The position numbers and the translations under genes are program-made. Below the pieces are notes generated by a model that saw only the letters and a program-made list of their open reading frames with translations, searched no databases and had not been told where the DNA came from. A stretch of 61,955 bases of DNA, taken from NCBI GenBank assembly GCA_900316475.1, contig ONDA01000012.1, positions 1-61,955 on the forward strand, given 5' to 3'. Within the stretch, counting starts at the first letter, position 1. Each line of letters starts with the position of its first letter. Positions 36,337 to 45,987 of the stretch are shown one piece after another. This DNA comes from an uncultured Prevotellaceae bacterium (GTDB lineage: Bacteria > Bacteroidota > Bacteroidia > Bacteroidales > Bacteroidaceae).

Positions 36337-36450
36337 CTACTTCTCTTTGATGTTCGTATATCGCAGCAGGTAGGTGTCATACTGTGTCAGGAAAGGCTTG
36401 AAGGGAGCCGGCACCTCATTGGCCGGCAAGAACAGACTGTAATTCGCTTC
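36337..36450 (-). pseudogene. 3' end of a lost gene downstream of GH115 copy 3
   Basis: Directly after, and slightly overlapping, the GH115 stop, the minus strand has an open frame of about 37 codons ending in TAG at 36339-36337. It reads NYSLFLPANEVPAPFKPF, then LTQYDTYLLRYTNIKEK. Codon choice is like the neighbouring enzymes, but no start codon is present. It looks like the last residues of a further operon gene whose body was deleted. The VirE remnant begins about 50 bp beyond the stop. Family not recognised. Confidence 0.4.
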
Positions 36451-38758
36451 ATTCTTTTATTGTTGGTATGACGTAAAACTTGCGGTTGTTCTTAAAGTCG
36501 AGCATCCACTGGTCGCAGATGACATGGTCGTCGAGAGCTTTTATGCGCAGCGTATGGCGACCTTTCGTAACGCTCACGGCGGTCTGCTTCAGGGCCTGAC
36601 CTCGGAGCACGTTCAGCTTCCAGGATTCGGAGCGGTACTTCTCTTTCAGCGAAATGGTCTGGGCTGGCTCGTTGTCTATCTGCACCGTATAGCGCAGGTC
36701 GCCCTTGTCGTTGGGCTGCGTGGGTATCATGGCGGTGTAGAGCGTGGCGGCGCCGTCCTGTAGCGTCTCAAACTCGTAGACCGTCTCCCCTCCCTTGGGG
36801 ATGGCGACGGCCCGACCAGAATGACCAAGCATCTCGATAGGCTGACAGCCGGCGGTGGCCGACGTCCATTGGCAGGCGTTCCTACTGACGTAGGTTTCAG
36901 CAGTAGCACTGTCAGTTGCCAATGTCGTCCGCACCTGTCCAAAGACAGGCAACTGACGAGGAGCCGATGACATAAGATGCTGCCATTTGCCGCCGTTCAG
37001 CTGATTGTAGCGTGCGGTCAGCTGCTGTATCTCATCGTAGGCACGGCTACTGGCGACAGAGTCGCTGAGCATTTTCCGGCTCATGGCTGCTGAAGCATGG
37101 ACGGGATAGAGCACAGCCGCAAAATAGGCGTCTTGCAGTGACGGCGGTACCAGACGGGCGTAGGCATCGACGGTTGCTTCTATAGCGCCGAAGTCGGCCA
37201 GTCGCTGGCAAGCCTCAGCAGGCGTGAACGCCGTTGTCGTTGGCACCGACTTGCCGCCAGGATATTTCTTCTTGTCGAGTTCCACCTGCGTCCAGCCCAT
37301 AAACTCCGGACGGCGAATGGCATTGAGGCGATAGAACTCACGCATCGACGGGGCAATGGCACGTCCCACCGTAGCGCCAAACTGCATACATAGCCAGTTT
37401 TGCAAATGCTGCTCCAGAGTAACCACTCCCCTCTCCTTGCGAGAGGGGCTGGGGGTGAGGCTTTCAATATCCCACGCCATATCGAGAAAAAGCTCCAGGT
37501 CGTAGGCAGCCACCTTCGGGTCGTGGACGTTGGCAATCCACAGACGGCGACAGTTGTGGTCGTAGGCGGCACGCATCTCGGAGTATACCAGTCCTGGCTG
37601 CGTCGTCGTCAGCCACAGGTAGTCATGGGGACGCCCCCAGTAGCTGAGGTGGTAGTAGACGCCTCCCCCACCCTGCCGTTGCTGTTGTTCGGCATCTGAG
37701 AGGCGGGTCATGTAGCCGTAGTTGTCATCGCACCACATCAGCGTCACGTCGTCAGGCACGCGGAGACCACTCTCGTAGATTTCCAGAACCTCCTTATACG
37801 GGATAAAGACCTGCGGCACACGCTCCACATCCTTACGATAGTACTTGCGGATAAGTTCGCGCTGGTCGTCAATGACCCGCTGCAGACCGTCGAGCTTCTC
37901 CTGCTTGGTCTTCACGCCCTCCATAGAGCCGTCATGGATGCCGCGCATGCCTATGGTAAAGAACTCCTCGGAACCTTTCACCTGCTGCAGGCGTTCCTTC
38001 CAGTACTGCTGTACCTGCGAGCGGTTGGTCATATAATTATACGAGCCACGGGAGCCATGGTCCCACTCGGCGACATTGTTGCGCAGCAGAGGCTCGCAGT
38101 GGCTGGTGCCGATAAGGATGCCAAACGAGTCGGCCATCTCCTTGTTTCCCTTGACGGTGAAGAAGCCCGGCGTCCCCTCGTGCATAGCCGGCCAGAGGAT
38201 GTTGGCTCTCAGGCGTAACAAGAGCTGGAACAGCCGCTTGTAAGTCTGAGGTCCCATATTGTCAGCCGACCAACGGCGCAGACTCCAGTCCTCATCGTTA
38301 ATAAAAATGCCACGATAAGCCACCGACGGGGTATGCTCCAGGACGAAGTCGGACGGCAACGTCAGGCGCGTCTTCCGTTCAGGCACGACATCGCCCCACC
38401 AGACCCAGGGCGACACGCCCGCCAAACGTGAGAGTTCGAGCAGTCCGTAGGCTGCGCCACGGCCGTTATGTCCTTCGACAAGTATCTGTCCCTCAGGAGA
38501 AACGCTGAGACGGAAACCGTCAGCCGTTCCCTTTCCCTGAACGATACGGATCGTGGCCTTTTTTGAGGCGACCGCCTTCATACCCGTCACCTGCTCCATA
38601 TCACCACTGAACATCTGGAGGGCGATTTTCACTACAGGGTCAACTTTCCCTACTACCTGATAGCTGATGGGATGCTGACCATCGAACCAAACGAACTGCG
38701 CCCTCGCCGCAGACACAGTCAAAGCGGTAAGGGCGCAGATTACGATGAACTTCTTCAT
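36449..38758 (-). CDS. GH115 alpha-glucuronidase, copy 3
   Basis: A 769-residue GH115 enzyme, last gene of the SusC/SusD operon and 7 bp after the SusD stop. Signal peptide 1-20. Family blocks: GRGAAYGLLELSRLAGVSPWVWW, INDEDWSLRRW, the loop MRGIHDGSMEG (about 274), WCDDNYGYMTR (about 345) and WIANVHDPKVAAYDLELF. In the acidic loop it has DGSM where copies 1 and 2 have DEAM. Residues about 431-446 are encoded partly by a REP-like hairpin and make this segment nine residues longer than in the other copies. It is the shortest of the three. The frame is intact, so it is probably expressed; whether the insertion affects activity is open. Confidence 0.94.
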   Translation of the reverse strand: MKKFIVICALTALTVSAARAQFVWFDGQHPISYQVVGKVDPVVKIALQMFSGDMEQVTGMKAVASKKATIRIVQGKGTADGFRLSVSPEGQILVEGHNGRGAAYGLLELSRLAGVSPWVWWGDVVPERKTRLTLPSDFVLEHTPSVAYRGIFINDEDWSLRRWSADNMGPQTYKRLFQLLLRLRANILWPAMHEGTPGFFTVKGNKEMADSFGILIGTSHCEPLLRNNVAEWDHGSRGSYNYMTNRSQVQQYWKERLQQVKGSEEFFTIGMRGIHDGSMEGVKTKQEKLDGLQRVIDDQRELIRKYYRKDVERVPQVFIPYKEVLEIYESGLRVPDDVTLMWCDDNYGYMTRLSDAEQQQRQGGGGVYYHLSYWGRPHDYLWLTTTQPGLVYSEMRAAYDHNCRRLWIANVHDPKVAAYDLELFLDMAWDIESLTPSPSRKERGVVTLEQHLQNWLCMQFGATVGRAIAPSMREFYRLNAIRRPEFMGWTQVELDKKKYPGGKSVPTTTAFTPAEACQRLADFGAIEATVDAYARLVPPSLQDAYFAAVLYPVHASAAMSRKMLSDSVASSRAYDEIQQLTARYNQLNGGKWQHLMSSAPRQLPVFGQVRTTLATDSATAETYVSRNACQWTSATAGCQPIEMLGHSGRAVAIPKGGETVYEFETLQDGAATLYTAMIPTQPNDKGDLRYTVQIDNEPAQTISLKEKYRSESWKLNVLRGQALKQTAVSVTKGRHTLRIKALDDHVICDQWMLDFKNNRKFYVIPTIKE
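37426..37460. repeat. REP-like hairpin inserted in GH115 copy 3
   Basis: CCCCTCTC (37428-37435), loop CTTGC, GAGAGGGG (37441-37448), followed by CTGGGGGTGAGG (37449-37460). This is the form of a GC-rich palindromic element known from intergenic regions of many bacteria. Here it lies inside a coding region and adds residues TPSPSRKERGV in frame. The GH115 paralogues in this window lack it. Confidence 0.75.
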
Positions 38759-38765
38759 TCAATGT

Positions 38766-40781
38766 TTACTTATAGGGCAAGTAGCAATTCTGTGTGGTTA
38801 TGCCAGCCGCATTATTCTGAAGCATACGACTGAGCCACCGGTCGCCGAAGTTGCCTCCGTAGGTACCAGCCTGGTTCTTGTGGAGGGCGAGACGGCGGAG
38901 ATCGGAGAAACGGGTTCCTTCGAAGGCGAACTCCATAGCGTACTCATCGCAGAGAAGGTCTTCCATCGCGTTGATATAGTCGTCCTTGGTATAGGTGTTG
39001 AGTGCAAGGCCGAACTTCTTGCTGATGTCGGCAATCTTGGCATTGAGGACGGTGCTATAACGGTAGGTAGAATAGAGATCCTCGACGGCACCGGCACCGT
39101 GGAAGTGGATGCCGACAAAAGACTTGTTTGCTCCGTTCTTGAAGATCTCGGAGTTGGCCTGTGCCAAGAAAGGAAGCTTCTCTGTCAGCAGGGTGTAGGA
39201 CTCTGGTGTCAGGTAGTACTTATCATCGATGTGCGACTGCGTCATATCGAGCACCTTGTTACCGTTCTCATCGATAGAGTCATTGCCAGCCTGATCTTTC
39301 AAGTACACCTCAAGATAACGATAGTTGGGGAGCTCAGAGTGGAGGCCATTCTTCAGCACGGCAAAGGCTGCATCGGGGTAGCCCATGCGGTTGATAGCCT
39401 CAGCAAGATGGAGCCATACAGTGGCATTACGATAGAGGAGTACATAGCCGGTAGAAGGCTTGTAGGTGTAGACATAGGAAGAGTCGGCACCTGCTCCCTG
39501 GCTGACAATCATTGCACGTGCATCGCCGAGAGGCTCGTTACGCACAATCCAGTTGAAGGGAGACACCTTGACCTGCTCGGTGTAATAATAATACTGGGCA
39601 CGGCGAGCGGAATCGCAATAGGCCGGGGATGGTACGACCTGTATGTCTTCGGTCTTTGGGCAGTTAAAGCTAAAGTTCACGTTGGAAGATATGGCGCTAC
39701 GACTCTCGGTACCGTAGTAGTTATAACCGAAGGTTGCAGGAATGTCAGTTGTCTTGCCCATGGTGTAGTTGACGGCCATGGGGATGTAAGAGATGACATC
39801 GCCGGGCGAAGAAGCGTGCAAGAAGGAGCTGAGCCAAGAGGGCTGTCCGTTGTAGAGCGTGGAGTTCTTGCTGGCATTATAGTCAGCGGGCCACTCCTGG
39901 AAATTCTTGAAGATGGGACTGTAATAGCTATAGCTGATACCCATCTGTTCATTATAATTGACGGAGATGTCGCCACGAGTAAGTCCCTCGTATCGCAGGT
40001 ACTGATAATAACAGGTAGCGGCCTGCTCGTACTGTCCAAGTTCGAGGTAGATGTCACCCAGGACGACGTTGAGCGGGATAAAGCACTTGCGTGGATTGAT
40101 AAACTTCTCCTGATCGCCCCAGTTGAGATAGCCCACAGAGCGCGATGTTTGCCCGAAGGTAGGCACGGCGAGTTGGTCCTCAGTGTAGCGTGCCTTGAGT
40201 TTTTCGAGCATCTGAGCCTCGCCGGCAAGAATGGTCTGATAGTTGGTCATCGTGGTATTGGCATTGATTTGGCCAATGGTGGTGACGGGTTCAGTGATGT
40301 AAGGCACAGCGCCATACTGACGTGCAAGCTGCAGGTAGGCCCAGGCTCGGAACGAGGCAACAGCGGCGTACTCATTACAGACGACGTTGCGGGCGCCAGT
40401 AGCGAGCGTGGTGTCACGGTGAGCGAGATAGTAGTTGCAGTTGTTGATGACCTTATAATACAGATAGACGCTATCGTACTTATTGGTAGCATCAGCTGAG
40501 AACGAAGCCAGGTTACGCAGGTGCGTAGATGCCTTGTCGGTAGGTTTCACCAAGTCGCCTCGCATTTCGTTTTGGAAGTAATACTGGTCGGCCAACTGCT
40601 GCATAGCCTCCATAATGCCGTATGCATAGAAGACGGAGTCGGTCTTCTGGTCGAGAGCCGGGTCGAACAACTGACGCGAGCTGTCTGCCTCAAGCATGTC
40701 GGAGCAGCTGGTGACTGCGGCACCGCCGCAGCACAGCGAACATGCGATGAGATATTTCGTGATATTCTTGGTAATCATCAT
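38766..40781 (-). CDS. SusD/RagB-like surface lipoprotein, pair 2
   Basis: A 671-residue SusD-like protein that would cap the SusC pore encoded just upstream and bind xylan oligosaccharides at the outer surface. The lipoprotein signal has the lipobox AAVTSC. Family features include KVINNCNYYLAHRD, SFRAWAYLQLARQYGAVPYI and the C-terminal DLLCDEYAMEFAFEGTRFSD block. At about 670 residues it is longer than typical SusD (500-600). The open frame extends to a TTG at 40814; ATG at 40781 or 40778 is preferred because it gives the standard leader. The leader and its DNA are nearly identical to those of the FAS1 gene at 44141-45982. It lies 39 bp after SusC. Confidence 0.92.
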   Translation of the reverse strand: MMITKNITKYLIACSLCCGGAAVTSCSDMLEADSSRQLFDPALDQKTDSVFYAYGIMEAMQQLADQYYFQNEMRGDLVKPTDKASTHLRNLASFSADATNKYDSVYLYYKVINNCNYYLAHRDTTLATGARNVVCNEYAAVASFRAWAYLQLARQYGAVPYITEPVTTIGQINANTTMTNYQTILAGEAQMLEKLKARYTEDQLAVPTFGQTSRSVGYLNWGDQEKFINPRKCFIPLNVVLGDIYLELGQYEQAATCYYQYLRYEGLTRGDISVNYNEQMGISYSYYSPIFKNFQEWPADYNASKNSTLYNGQPSWLSSFLHASSPGDVISYIPMAVNYTMGKTTDIPATFGYNYYGTESRSAISSNVNFSFNCPKTEDIQVVPSPAYCDSARRAQYYYYTEQVKVSPFNWIVRNEPLGDARAMIVSQGAGADSSYVYTYKPSTGYVLLYRNATVWLHLAEAINRMGYPDAAFAVLKNGLHSELPNYRYLEVYLKDQAGNDSIDENGNKVLDMTQSHIDDKYYLTPESYTLLTEKLPFLAQANSEIFKNGANKSFVGIHFHGAGAVEDLYSTYRYSTVLNAKIADISKKFGLALNTYTKDDYINAMEDLLCDEYAMEFAFEGTRFSDLRRLALHKNQAGTYGGNFGDRWLSRMLQNNAAGITTQNCYLPYK

Positions 40782-40820
40782 ATTATTATTCGATTTACGA
40801 TTTACTATTATCAATTACGC

Positions 40821-43800
40821 TTAGAGGTTAATCTTGACACCCATAGAGAAGATGCGTCCCTGAACGATGTTACCGCAGTCGATGCCCTGGTAGAGCTGGT
40901 TGTTGCTGGCAGAGAATTCAGGATCGCTACCCGTGTAGCGTGTAAGGGTGAAGAGGTTGCTGCCCTCAGCCCATACAGAGATGCCCTGCAGCCACGACTG
41001 CCACGCCTCGGGGAACGGCACCTGATAGGTAAGCTTGACATTCTTCATACGGAGATACGAGCCATCCTCTATCCAACGGTCGCTGAAGCGGTTATTGCCC
41101 ATCGGGTCGCCATAGCTCAGGCGGGGCAGTTCAGCCTGCTGTCCCTCATAGCGCCAGTGGCCTACCTCAGCCACCTGCTGGTTGTAGAGCGTAGCACCGC
41201 TGTTGAGGACGGAGCGCTGGTAGTTGTAGATATCATTACCCAGACTGTAGTTGAAATTCACGCCCAGCGTAAAGCGCTTCCAGTTGAGATTCAGGAAGAT
41301 GTTACCATAGATGTCGGGATTAGGATCGCCGATAATGGTCTTGTCGCTATCGTCAATCTTGCCGTCATTGTTCAGGTCTTCGAAGTGGACGTCGCCCGCT
41401 GCGAAGTAGTGCTTGGCACCCGTCTCGTCAAGAATATAGAGGTTGGCAGCCTGGGCATCAGCCGTCGTCGAGAAGACACCCTTTGTCTTATAGCCGTAGA
41501 ACACACCCACAGGATTGCCCACAGCCGTCAAGATATTGTTAGTGCCATAGATAGAAGAGGTATAGTCACCATTGGCCAGTGACTTCACTTCGTTCTTGTA
41601 GTGACCTACCGTAGCGCCAAGCTCTAAGTGCCAGTCTTTCATGACGACAGGCTTGCCGTTGATACCAACCTCGAAGCCGGTGTTGCGCAACTCGCCGTCG
41701 TTAGTCCAATAGTTGTTGATACCACCAATGGGGTTCTCGAAACTCTTGAGAGCCAGCAAGTCCTTTGTGTTATGGATGAAGTAGTTGAAGGTAGCACCCA
41801 GACGGTTCTGAAGGAAGTAAGCCTGCAGGCCGACATTGAACTTCGACGTCGACTCCCACTTGATTTCCTCGTTACCGACATTCGTGAGCTGCATGCCAAT
41901 CTCGGTATAGTTGAAACGAACGGTGTTGAACGAAGTGCGTGCAGCATAGTTGCTAATGCCATCATTACCGCTGACATCGAAGCCTGCGTTCAGACGCAGG
42001 TAGTTGATACCGCTATGCTTGGGGAACCACGCTTCGTTGGTCAGCACCCAACCCAGCTGCACACTGGGGAAGATAGCCCACTTCGTGCCAAACATCTTCA
42101 CACCTCCATTAGCATTTGAGCCAAAACGGCTGTTAGCCTCAGCCAGCACGGAGACAGTAGCGAAGTACTTGTTCATGTAGTTGTAGTCGCCTGAAACATA
42201 CCACTGCATATTCTTCCACACATCGTCGGCACCTGCTACAGTAGAATAGACGTTATTGCCGGTGGCCAGCTTCGGGTTCTTGTCATCCTCGAGCTTCGTC
42301 GAATACTGCGTCGTCAGGTCACTGTTGTCGTATGAGTAATAGTTGTAGCGGAAGCCGCCCATAGCCGCGATGGTGTGAGCACCAATCTTCTTGTTCCAGT
42401 CCAAATGAGTATTGCTTAAGACGTTAATCTCCTTCGAGAAAATAGAGGCAGTCTTAGAATAGACTGTACCGAGGTTCTCAATAGCGAACGAAGGCAGACC
42501 GATATTTGGACGGTAGTAGGCCTGTGAGTTGCGGTTGAGGTAGTAGCTGAAGTGAGATGTGAGTTTCCAGTCTCTGCTGATCTCATAGGTCGGCGTGATC
42601 GTCACATTGAAGAAGGTGTTTTCATTACGGTTCTTACGCTCGCCGCTAGCGTTAGAAATCAGTGCCAGCGGATTGGCCAGCGAGTAGTTGCCGTCATCCA
42701 AGGTGCTGTAGAGATTGTCAGCGTCAGAAAGCAACGACGTGAAAGCCTCGATATTCTTGTTATACTGGTACGGATTGAGCAAAGGACTCTTGACCAGGGT
42801 CAGGAAAGCCGGTGAGGTAATCACACCCGAATTGAGGTCGGCAGCGATGCCCTCGTCGAAGAGGTTCGTATTGGTACGCGAGAACGACATGTCAAACTTC
42901 GTCTTCAGGTTCCAAAGCAAGCTGATGTCGGTATTGAAACGCACATTGATGCGGTCGAAACTGGTGTTCTCGATATTCTTCATCGTCTGTATATAAGCCA
43001 CAGAGAGATTATACATACCGATGTCGTCACCACCCTGCACGTTGATGCTGTAGTTATGCGTCAGCGCAGTACGGGTGACATAATCATTCCAGTCAGTATC
43101 GTTATGATAGGTGTTGTAGTAATAGCCGTCCTTGGCATCGTTCAGGAAGTTGAACTGCAAAGGATTGGTAGAAGAACCGATACGCTTTTGCACCTCGGGA
43201 ATGGTTCCCAACTGCTCCACTGCATAGTTACGGTACTGGGAAGCATCCATCATGGTAGGACTGCTGGGAACAAACGTCCAGCCGACCCCAAGCTTGGCAT
43301 CGATGCGCGTAGCCATAGAATGGCCACGCTTGGTCTCAATAAGGATTACGCCATTGGCGCCACGTGCACCATAGAGTGCCGTTGCATTCTTCAGCACTGT
43401 CACCTTATCGATATCCTCGGGCGAAATCGTTGACAGCATATTGAAGATATCGCCCAAATGCAGCGACTGTCTGTCACGCTGCATGTCCAGTTCGACGCCA
43501 TCAAGGATGACCATCGGCTGGGCGTTGGCGTTAATAGAGCTAATACCACGTATGAACATCGCAGCGCCCTGATCAAGATTACCCGAATGCATGTTCATAC
43601 GGATGTCACCACCGAGTTTCGATGTCATCTCCTCGTCAATCGTCAAGCCATTGCCGTCAGAGACGAAGCTGTTGGTAGCCGTTATCGTAGTACCGTTTTG
43701 ATACATCGTGGCAAAAGCATCACTCAGCAGTCGAATGTTCACCTTCTGTTTCTCGTCGCCAGGAACAATAGCGACCTGCTGTGACAAGAAATCCGGAGCC

Positions 43801-44141
43801 TGAACGAAGAGTGATGTAGTGAAAGTAGGCACCTTGATGGTGAACTTTCCCTCTTCGTCTGTCATGGCCACATACCGGTTGTCACTGAGGGTCTGTATAC
43901 GCACACCTGCCACAGGTTTCTTCGTGGCTTCATCGACAACGACACCCTGCAATGTGAAGGTCGGGTTGGTATCGACAACCTTGGCGCGCTTAGGCGCTTT
44001 GATGGCCGTAGAATTCTCGTCATCCTCGAATTCATCCTGAGCAAAAGCCACAGAGCTTGCTGTCAAAGCGATGGCACAGAGTGAGAGTCTGAGACTCTGA
44101 CACTGTATGAAGTTAAATATCGTATGTTTCATCGTTGTCAT
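40821..44141 (-). CDS. SusC-like TonB-dependent outer-membrane transporter, pair 2
   Basis: A 1106-residue SusC/RagA-type porin. Order: signal peptide (ending VAFAQ), an acidic spacer, CarboxypepD_reg-like domain (about 45-125: FTLQGVVVDEATKKPVAGV), plug domain with FIRGISSINANAQPMVILDG and VTVLKNATALYGARGANGV, then a beta-barrel ending MGVKINL with the usual terminal aromatic-poor strand. It would import oligosaccharides with the SusD encoded downstream. The ATG at 44141 overlaps the upstream FAS1 stop by one base; an ATG at 44132 (MKHTIF) is an equally good start. This arrangement implies coupled translation with the FAS1 lipoprotein. Confidence 0.94.
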   Translation of the reverse strand: MTTMKHTIFNFIQCQSLRLSLCAIALTASSVAFAQDEFEDDENSTAIKAPKRAKVVDTNPTFTLQGVVVDEATKKPVAGVRIQTLSDNRYVAMTDEEGKFTIKVPTFTTSLFVQAPDFLSQQVAIVPGDEKQKVNIRLLSDAFATMYQNGTTITATNSFVSDGNGLTIDEEMTSKLGGDIRMNMHSGNLDQGAAMFIRGISSINANAQPMVILDGVELDMQRDRQSLHLGDIFNMLSTISPEDIDKVTVLKNATALYGARGANGVILIETKRGHSMATRIDAKLGVGWTFVPSSPTMMDASQYRNYAVEQLGTIPEVQKRIGSSTNPLQFNFLNDAKDGYYYNTYHNDTDWNDYVTRTALTHNYSINVQGGDDIGMYNLSVAYIQTMKNIENTSFDRINVRFNTDISLLWNLKTKFDMSFSRTNTNLFDEGIAADLNSGVITSPAFLTLVKSPLLNPYQYNKNIEAFTSLLSDADNLYSTLDDGNYSLANPLALISNASGERKNRNENTFFNVTITPTYEISRDWKLTSHFSYYLNRNSQAYYRPNIGLPSFAIENLGTVYSKTASIFSKEINVLSNTHLDWNKKIGAHTIAAMGGFRYNYYSYDNSDLTTQYSTKLEDDKNPKLATGNNVYSTVAGADDVWKNMQWYVSGDYNYMNKYFATVSVLAEANSRFGSNANGGVKMFGTKWAIFPSVQLGWVLTNEAWFPKHSGINYLRLNAGFDVSGNDGISNYAARTSFNTVRFNYTEIGMQLTNVGNEEIKWESTSKFNVGLQAYFLQNRLGATFNYFIHNTKDLLALKSFENPIGGINNYWTNDGELRNTGFEVGINGKPVVMKDWHLELGATVGHYKNEVKSLANGDYTSSIYGTNNILTAVGNPVGVFYGYKTKGVFSTTADAQAANLYILDETGAKHYFAAGDVHFEDLNNDGKIDDSDKTIIGDPNPDIYGNIFLNLNWKRFTLGVNFNYSLGNDIYNYQRSVLNSGATLYNQQVAEVGHWRYEGQQAELPRLSYGDPMGNNRFSDRWIEDGSYLRMKNVKLTYQVPFPEAWQSWLQGISVWAEGSNLFTLTRYTGSDPEFSASNNQLYQGIDCGNIVQGRIFSMGVKINL

Positions 44142-45982
44142 TATTCATTATCAGAGTTTGCCCATAAGTCGTTATATTCCTTCGGAACGAGGTAAACGCC
44201 TGCCACACGCATCTGCTGGTCGTACTTACTACGATTGGCAGAGGATGTGTATGACTTGGTATGCATCATCATCAGGTTAGGATAAGCATCCAGTCCATAA
44301 TAGCAGGCGGGGAAAGTGAACTCACCGAGGTCAATGACGTTGACACGTCCAGGATCGCCCAGGCATATCAGCTTCGTGCCGTCCTTACCTTCATCGGTAG
44401 TAATCTCAATACCAGCATTAGCCCCCTGGGGCAGCACTGTGAGTTGCTGCTTGTTGGCAGCATCCGTCCAGCTGAGATAGAAGCGCAGGTAGTAAGGCTT
44501 CACGGCAGCCAGAGGCTGCTCGACTTGTGCAGGAACGGTGACGACATAGATATGATAGGTTGTCGAGAGCACGTTTTTCAGCGGGAAGCAGAACTCTGGC
44601 TTACCCGTTGTACCGTCAATGTTGGCACTGTCAACAGCCACGTATGAGAAGAATCGCGCCCTCGGTGGGAAGAGCCACTGACGAATCAGCCTTGGCACCT
44701 TGCTGAAGAGCGAGTCACGTCCGGCGAGATTGGTCAAGGGCACGTTATGATCTGTCAGCTTATTCACCTTAAGCGTAGTAAGGACTTCGGTGTTACCCAC
44801 TCTTATTGCAGGCTTACTGACTCTGATGGTAGGATTGTAAGTCTGCCAGGGGCGGAAAGCGAGCAAATCGACAGTACGTGTCAAGCCATTACTCATCTCA
44901 TTGGCTTCTACCACATGGTCCATCATCTCGTTTATATGAGTGAAATAGCGGTATGAAGTAGAAAAGACCGTGTCTGTTGGAGCGTAGGAACCGTTGGCGA
45001 AGAGTTGCTTATTGTAAGGATAGCTTTCTGAGAAGACGAGGTTGGAAACGATATTACGGCAGGTCAGTGAGTCCTGCAGGTCGTCGGTCGTCGTAGCAGC
45101 CTTATCAGCCTTTGCATCAGTAGCCTTGATAGAAGAAGCCACCGTCGTCTTCTTCGTCAAATCCATATAATCCATCTTCGGGATATAATTGAAACACGGA
45201 TTGATTTTCGCATAAGCATCATTCCAGGCATCGTCGTTGGGAATGAACATACAGTATGTACTGTCCTCATTATCCAAGTCGGCATGCATGATTTCGCGGA
45301 TTACGTTGTTACGCTTCTTCATCACAGAGTCCAAATAGGTCTGCTTACCGTCGCGAAGCGGGCCGATGACGGAGGCGTTGACGTCAAGATAGTACTCGTC
45401 GTACTTCTGTATGTACTTCTTGATGGAGTCGCATCCCGTGAGGTTGTCAATGTTCTCATAGAGGTTGTAGTAGAACTCCGACATACCGTTAATCTTATGC
45501 AGCACGCCATTGGTTGACGGGTTGTTGACAGACAAGTAGTTGTAACCGTCGAATGCCGTCTGTGTGAAGGGATGATGCTTGGCATTGAGCGATACGATGG
45601 TGACACTGTCTTGAGCAGCCGACACCTGATAGTTATACTCCGTGATGTGCTGCTGCATGAACTGCTTTACAATCGTAGCACTGTCGCTGGCCATCAGGCG
45701 ATTGTACTCATCATCGCTGATGGCGTTGTCAACAGGTGCCCAGACGGTATAGAAGCGTGGGCTGTTGAGGGCTTCCGAGAAGTTGCACTTACGGGCAAGG
45801 GCAGCAAACTTGGTCAGCTGCTGGTCGCTGCTGATATTCTCCCACAACGTGTTGTTGGCACCGGGGCGCGCATCGACCGGCACCGAGTTGTAGTCGTCAT
45901 AGTCAGTGCAGCTGGTGACTGCGGCACCGCAGCAGCACAGCAAACAAGCGACGAGATAATTCTTCATATTCTTGGTAATCAT
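44141..45982 (-). CDS. FAS1 (fasciclin) domain lipoprotein, 3rd of three
   Basis: A 613-residue lipoprotein with lipobox AAVTSC. An N-terminal FAS1-like domain (about 45-175) shows FYTVWAPVDNAISDDEYNRL and GVLHKINGMSEF. A second similar segment (about 195-340) has CMFIPNDDAWNDAY and YRYFTHINEMMDHVVE. The rest (about 350-613) looks like beta-rich domains. FAS1 domains mediate adhesion in other systems. Here the gene sits between another FAS1 gene (34 bp) and SusC (overlap), so the product is probably a surface glycan-binding partner of the SusC/D pair (inference). The open frame reaches a TTG at 45991, but ATG 45982 gives the leader seen in its SusD neighbour. Confidence 0.85.
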   Translation of the reverse strand: MITKNMKNYLVACLLCCCGAAVTSCTDYDDYNSVPVDARPGANNTLWENISSDQQLTKFAALARKCNFSEALNSPRFYTVWAPVDNAISDDEYNRLMASDSATIVKQFMQQHITEYNYQVSAAQDSVTIVSLNAKHHPFTQTAFDGYNYLSVNNPSTNGVLHKINGMSEFYYNLYENIDNLTGCDSIKKYIQKYDEYYLDVNASVIGPLRDGKQTYLDSVMKKRNNVIREIMHADLDNEDSTYCMFIPNDDAWNDAYAKINPCFNYIPKMDYMDLTKKTTVASSIKATDAKADKAATTTDDLQDSLTCRNIVSNLVFSESYPYNKQLFANGSYAPTDTVFSTSYRYFTHINEMMDHVVEANEMSNGLTRTVDLLAFRPWQTYNPTIRVSKPAIRVGNTEVLTTLKVNKLTDHNVPLTNLAGRDSLFSKVPRLIRQWLFPPRARFFSYVAVDSANIDGTTGKPEFCFPLKNVLSTTYHIYVVTVPAQVEQPLAAVKPYYLRFYLSWTDAANKQQLTVLPQGANAGIEITTDEGKDGTKLICLGDPGRVNVIDLGEFTFPACYYGLDAYPNLMMMHTKSYTSSANRSKYDQQMRVAGVYLVPKEYNDLWANSDNE

Positions 45983-45987
45983 AATTT

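Noticed and set aside
36337-36475. Plus-strand open frame opposite the 3' relic after GH115 copy 3
   Set aside because: It has no start and poor protein character, whereas the minus-strand frame shows codon use like the neighbouring genes.
36449-38758. GH115 copy 3 as a pseudogene because of the REP-like insertion
   Set aside because: The frame is intact, all main family motifs are present and only about nine residues are added.
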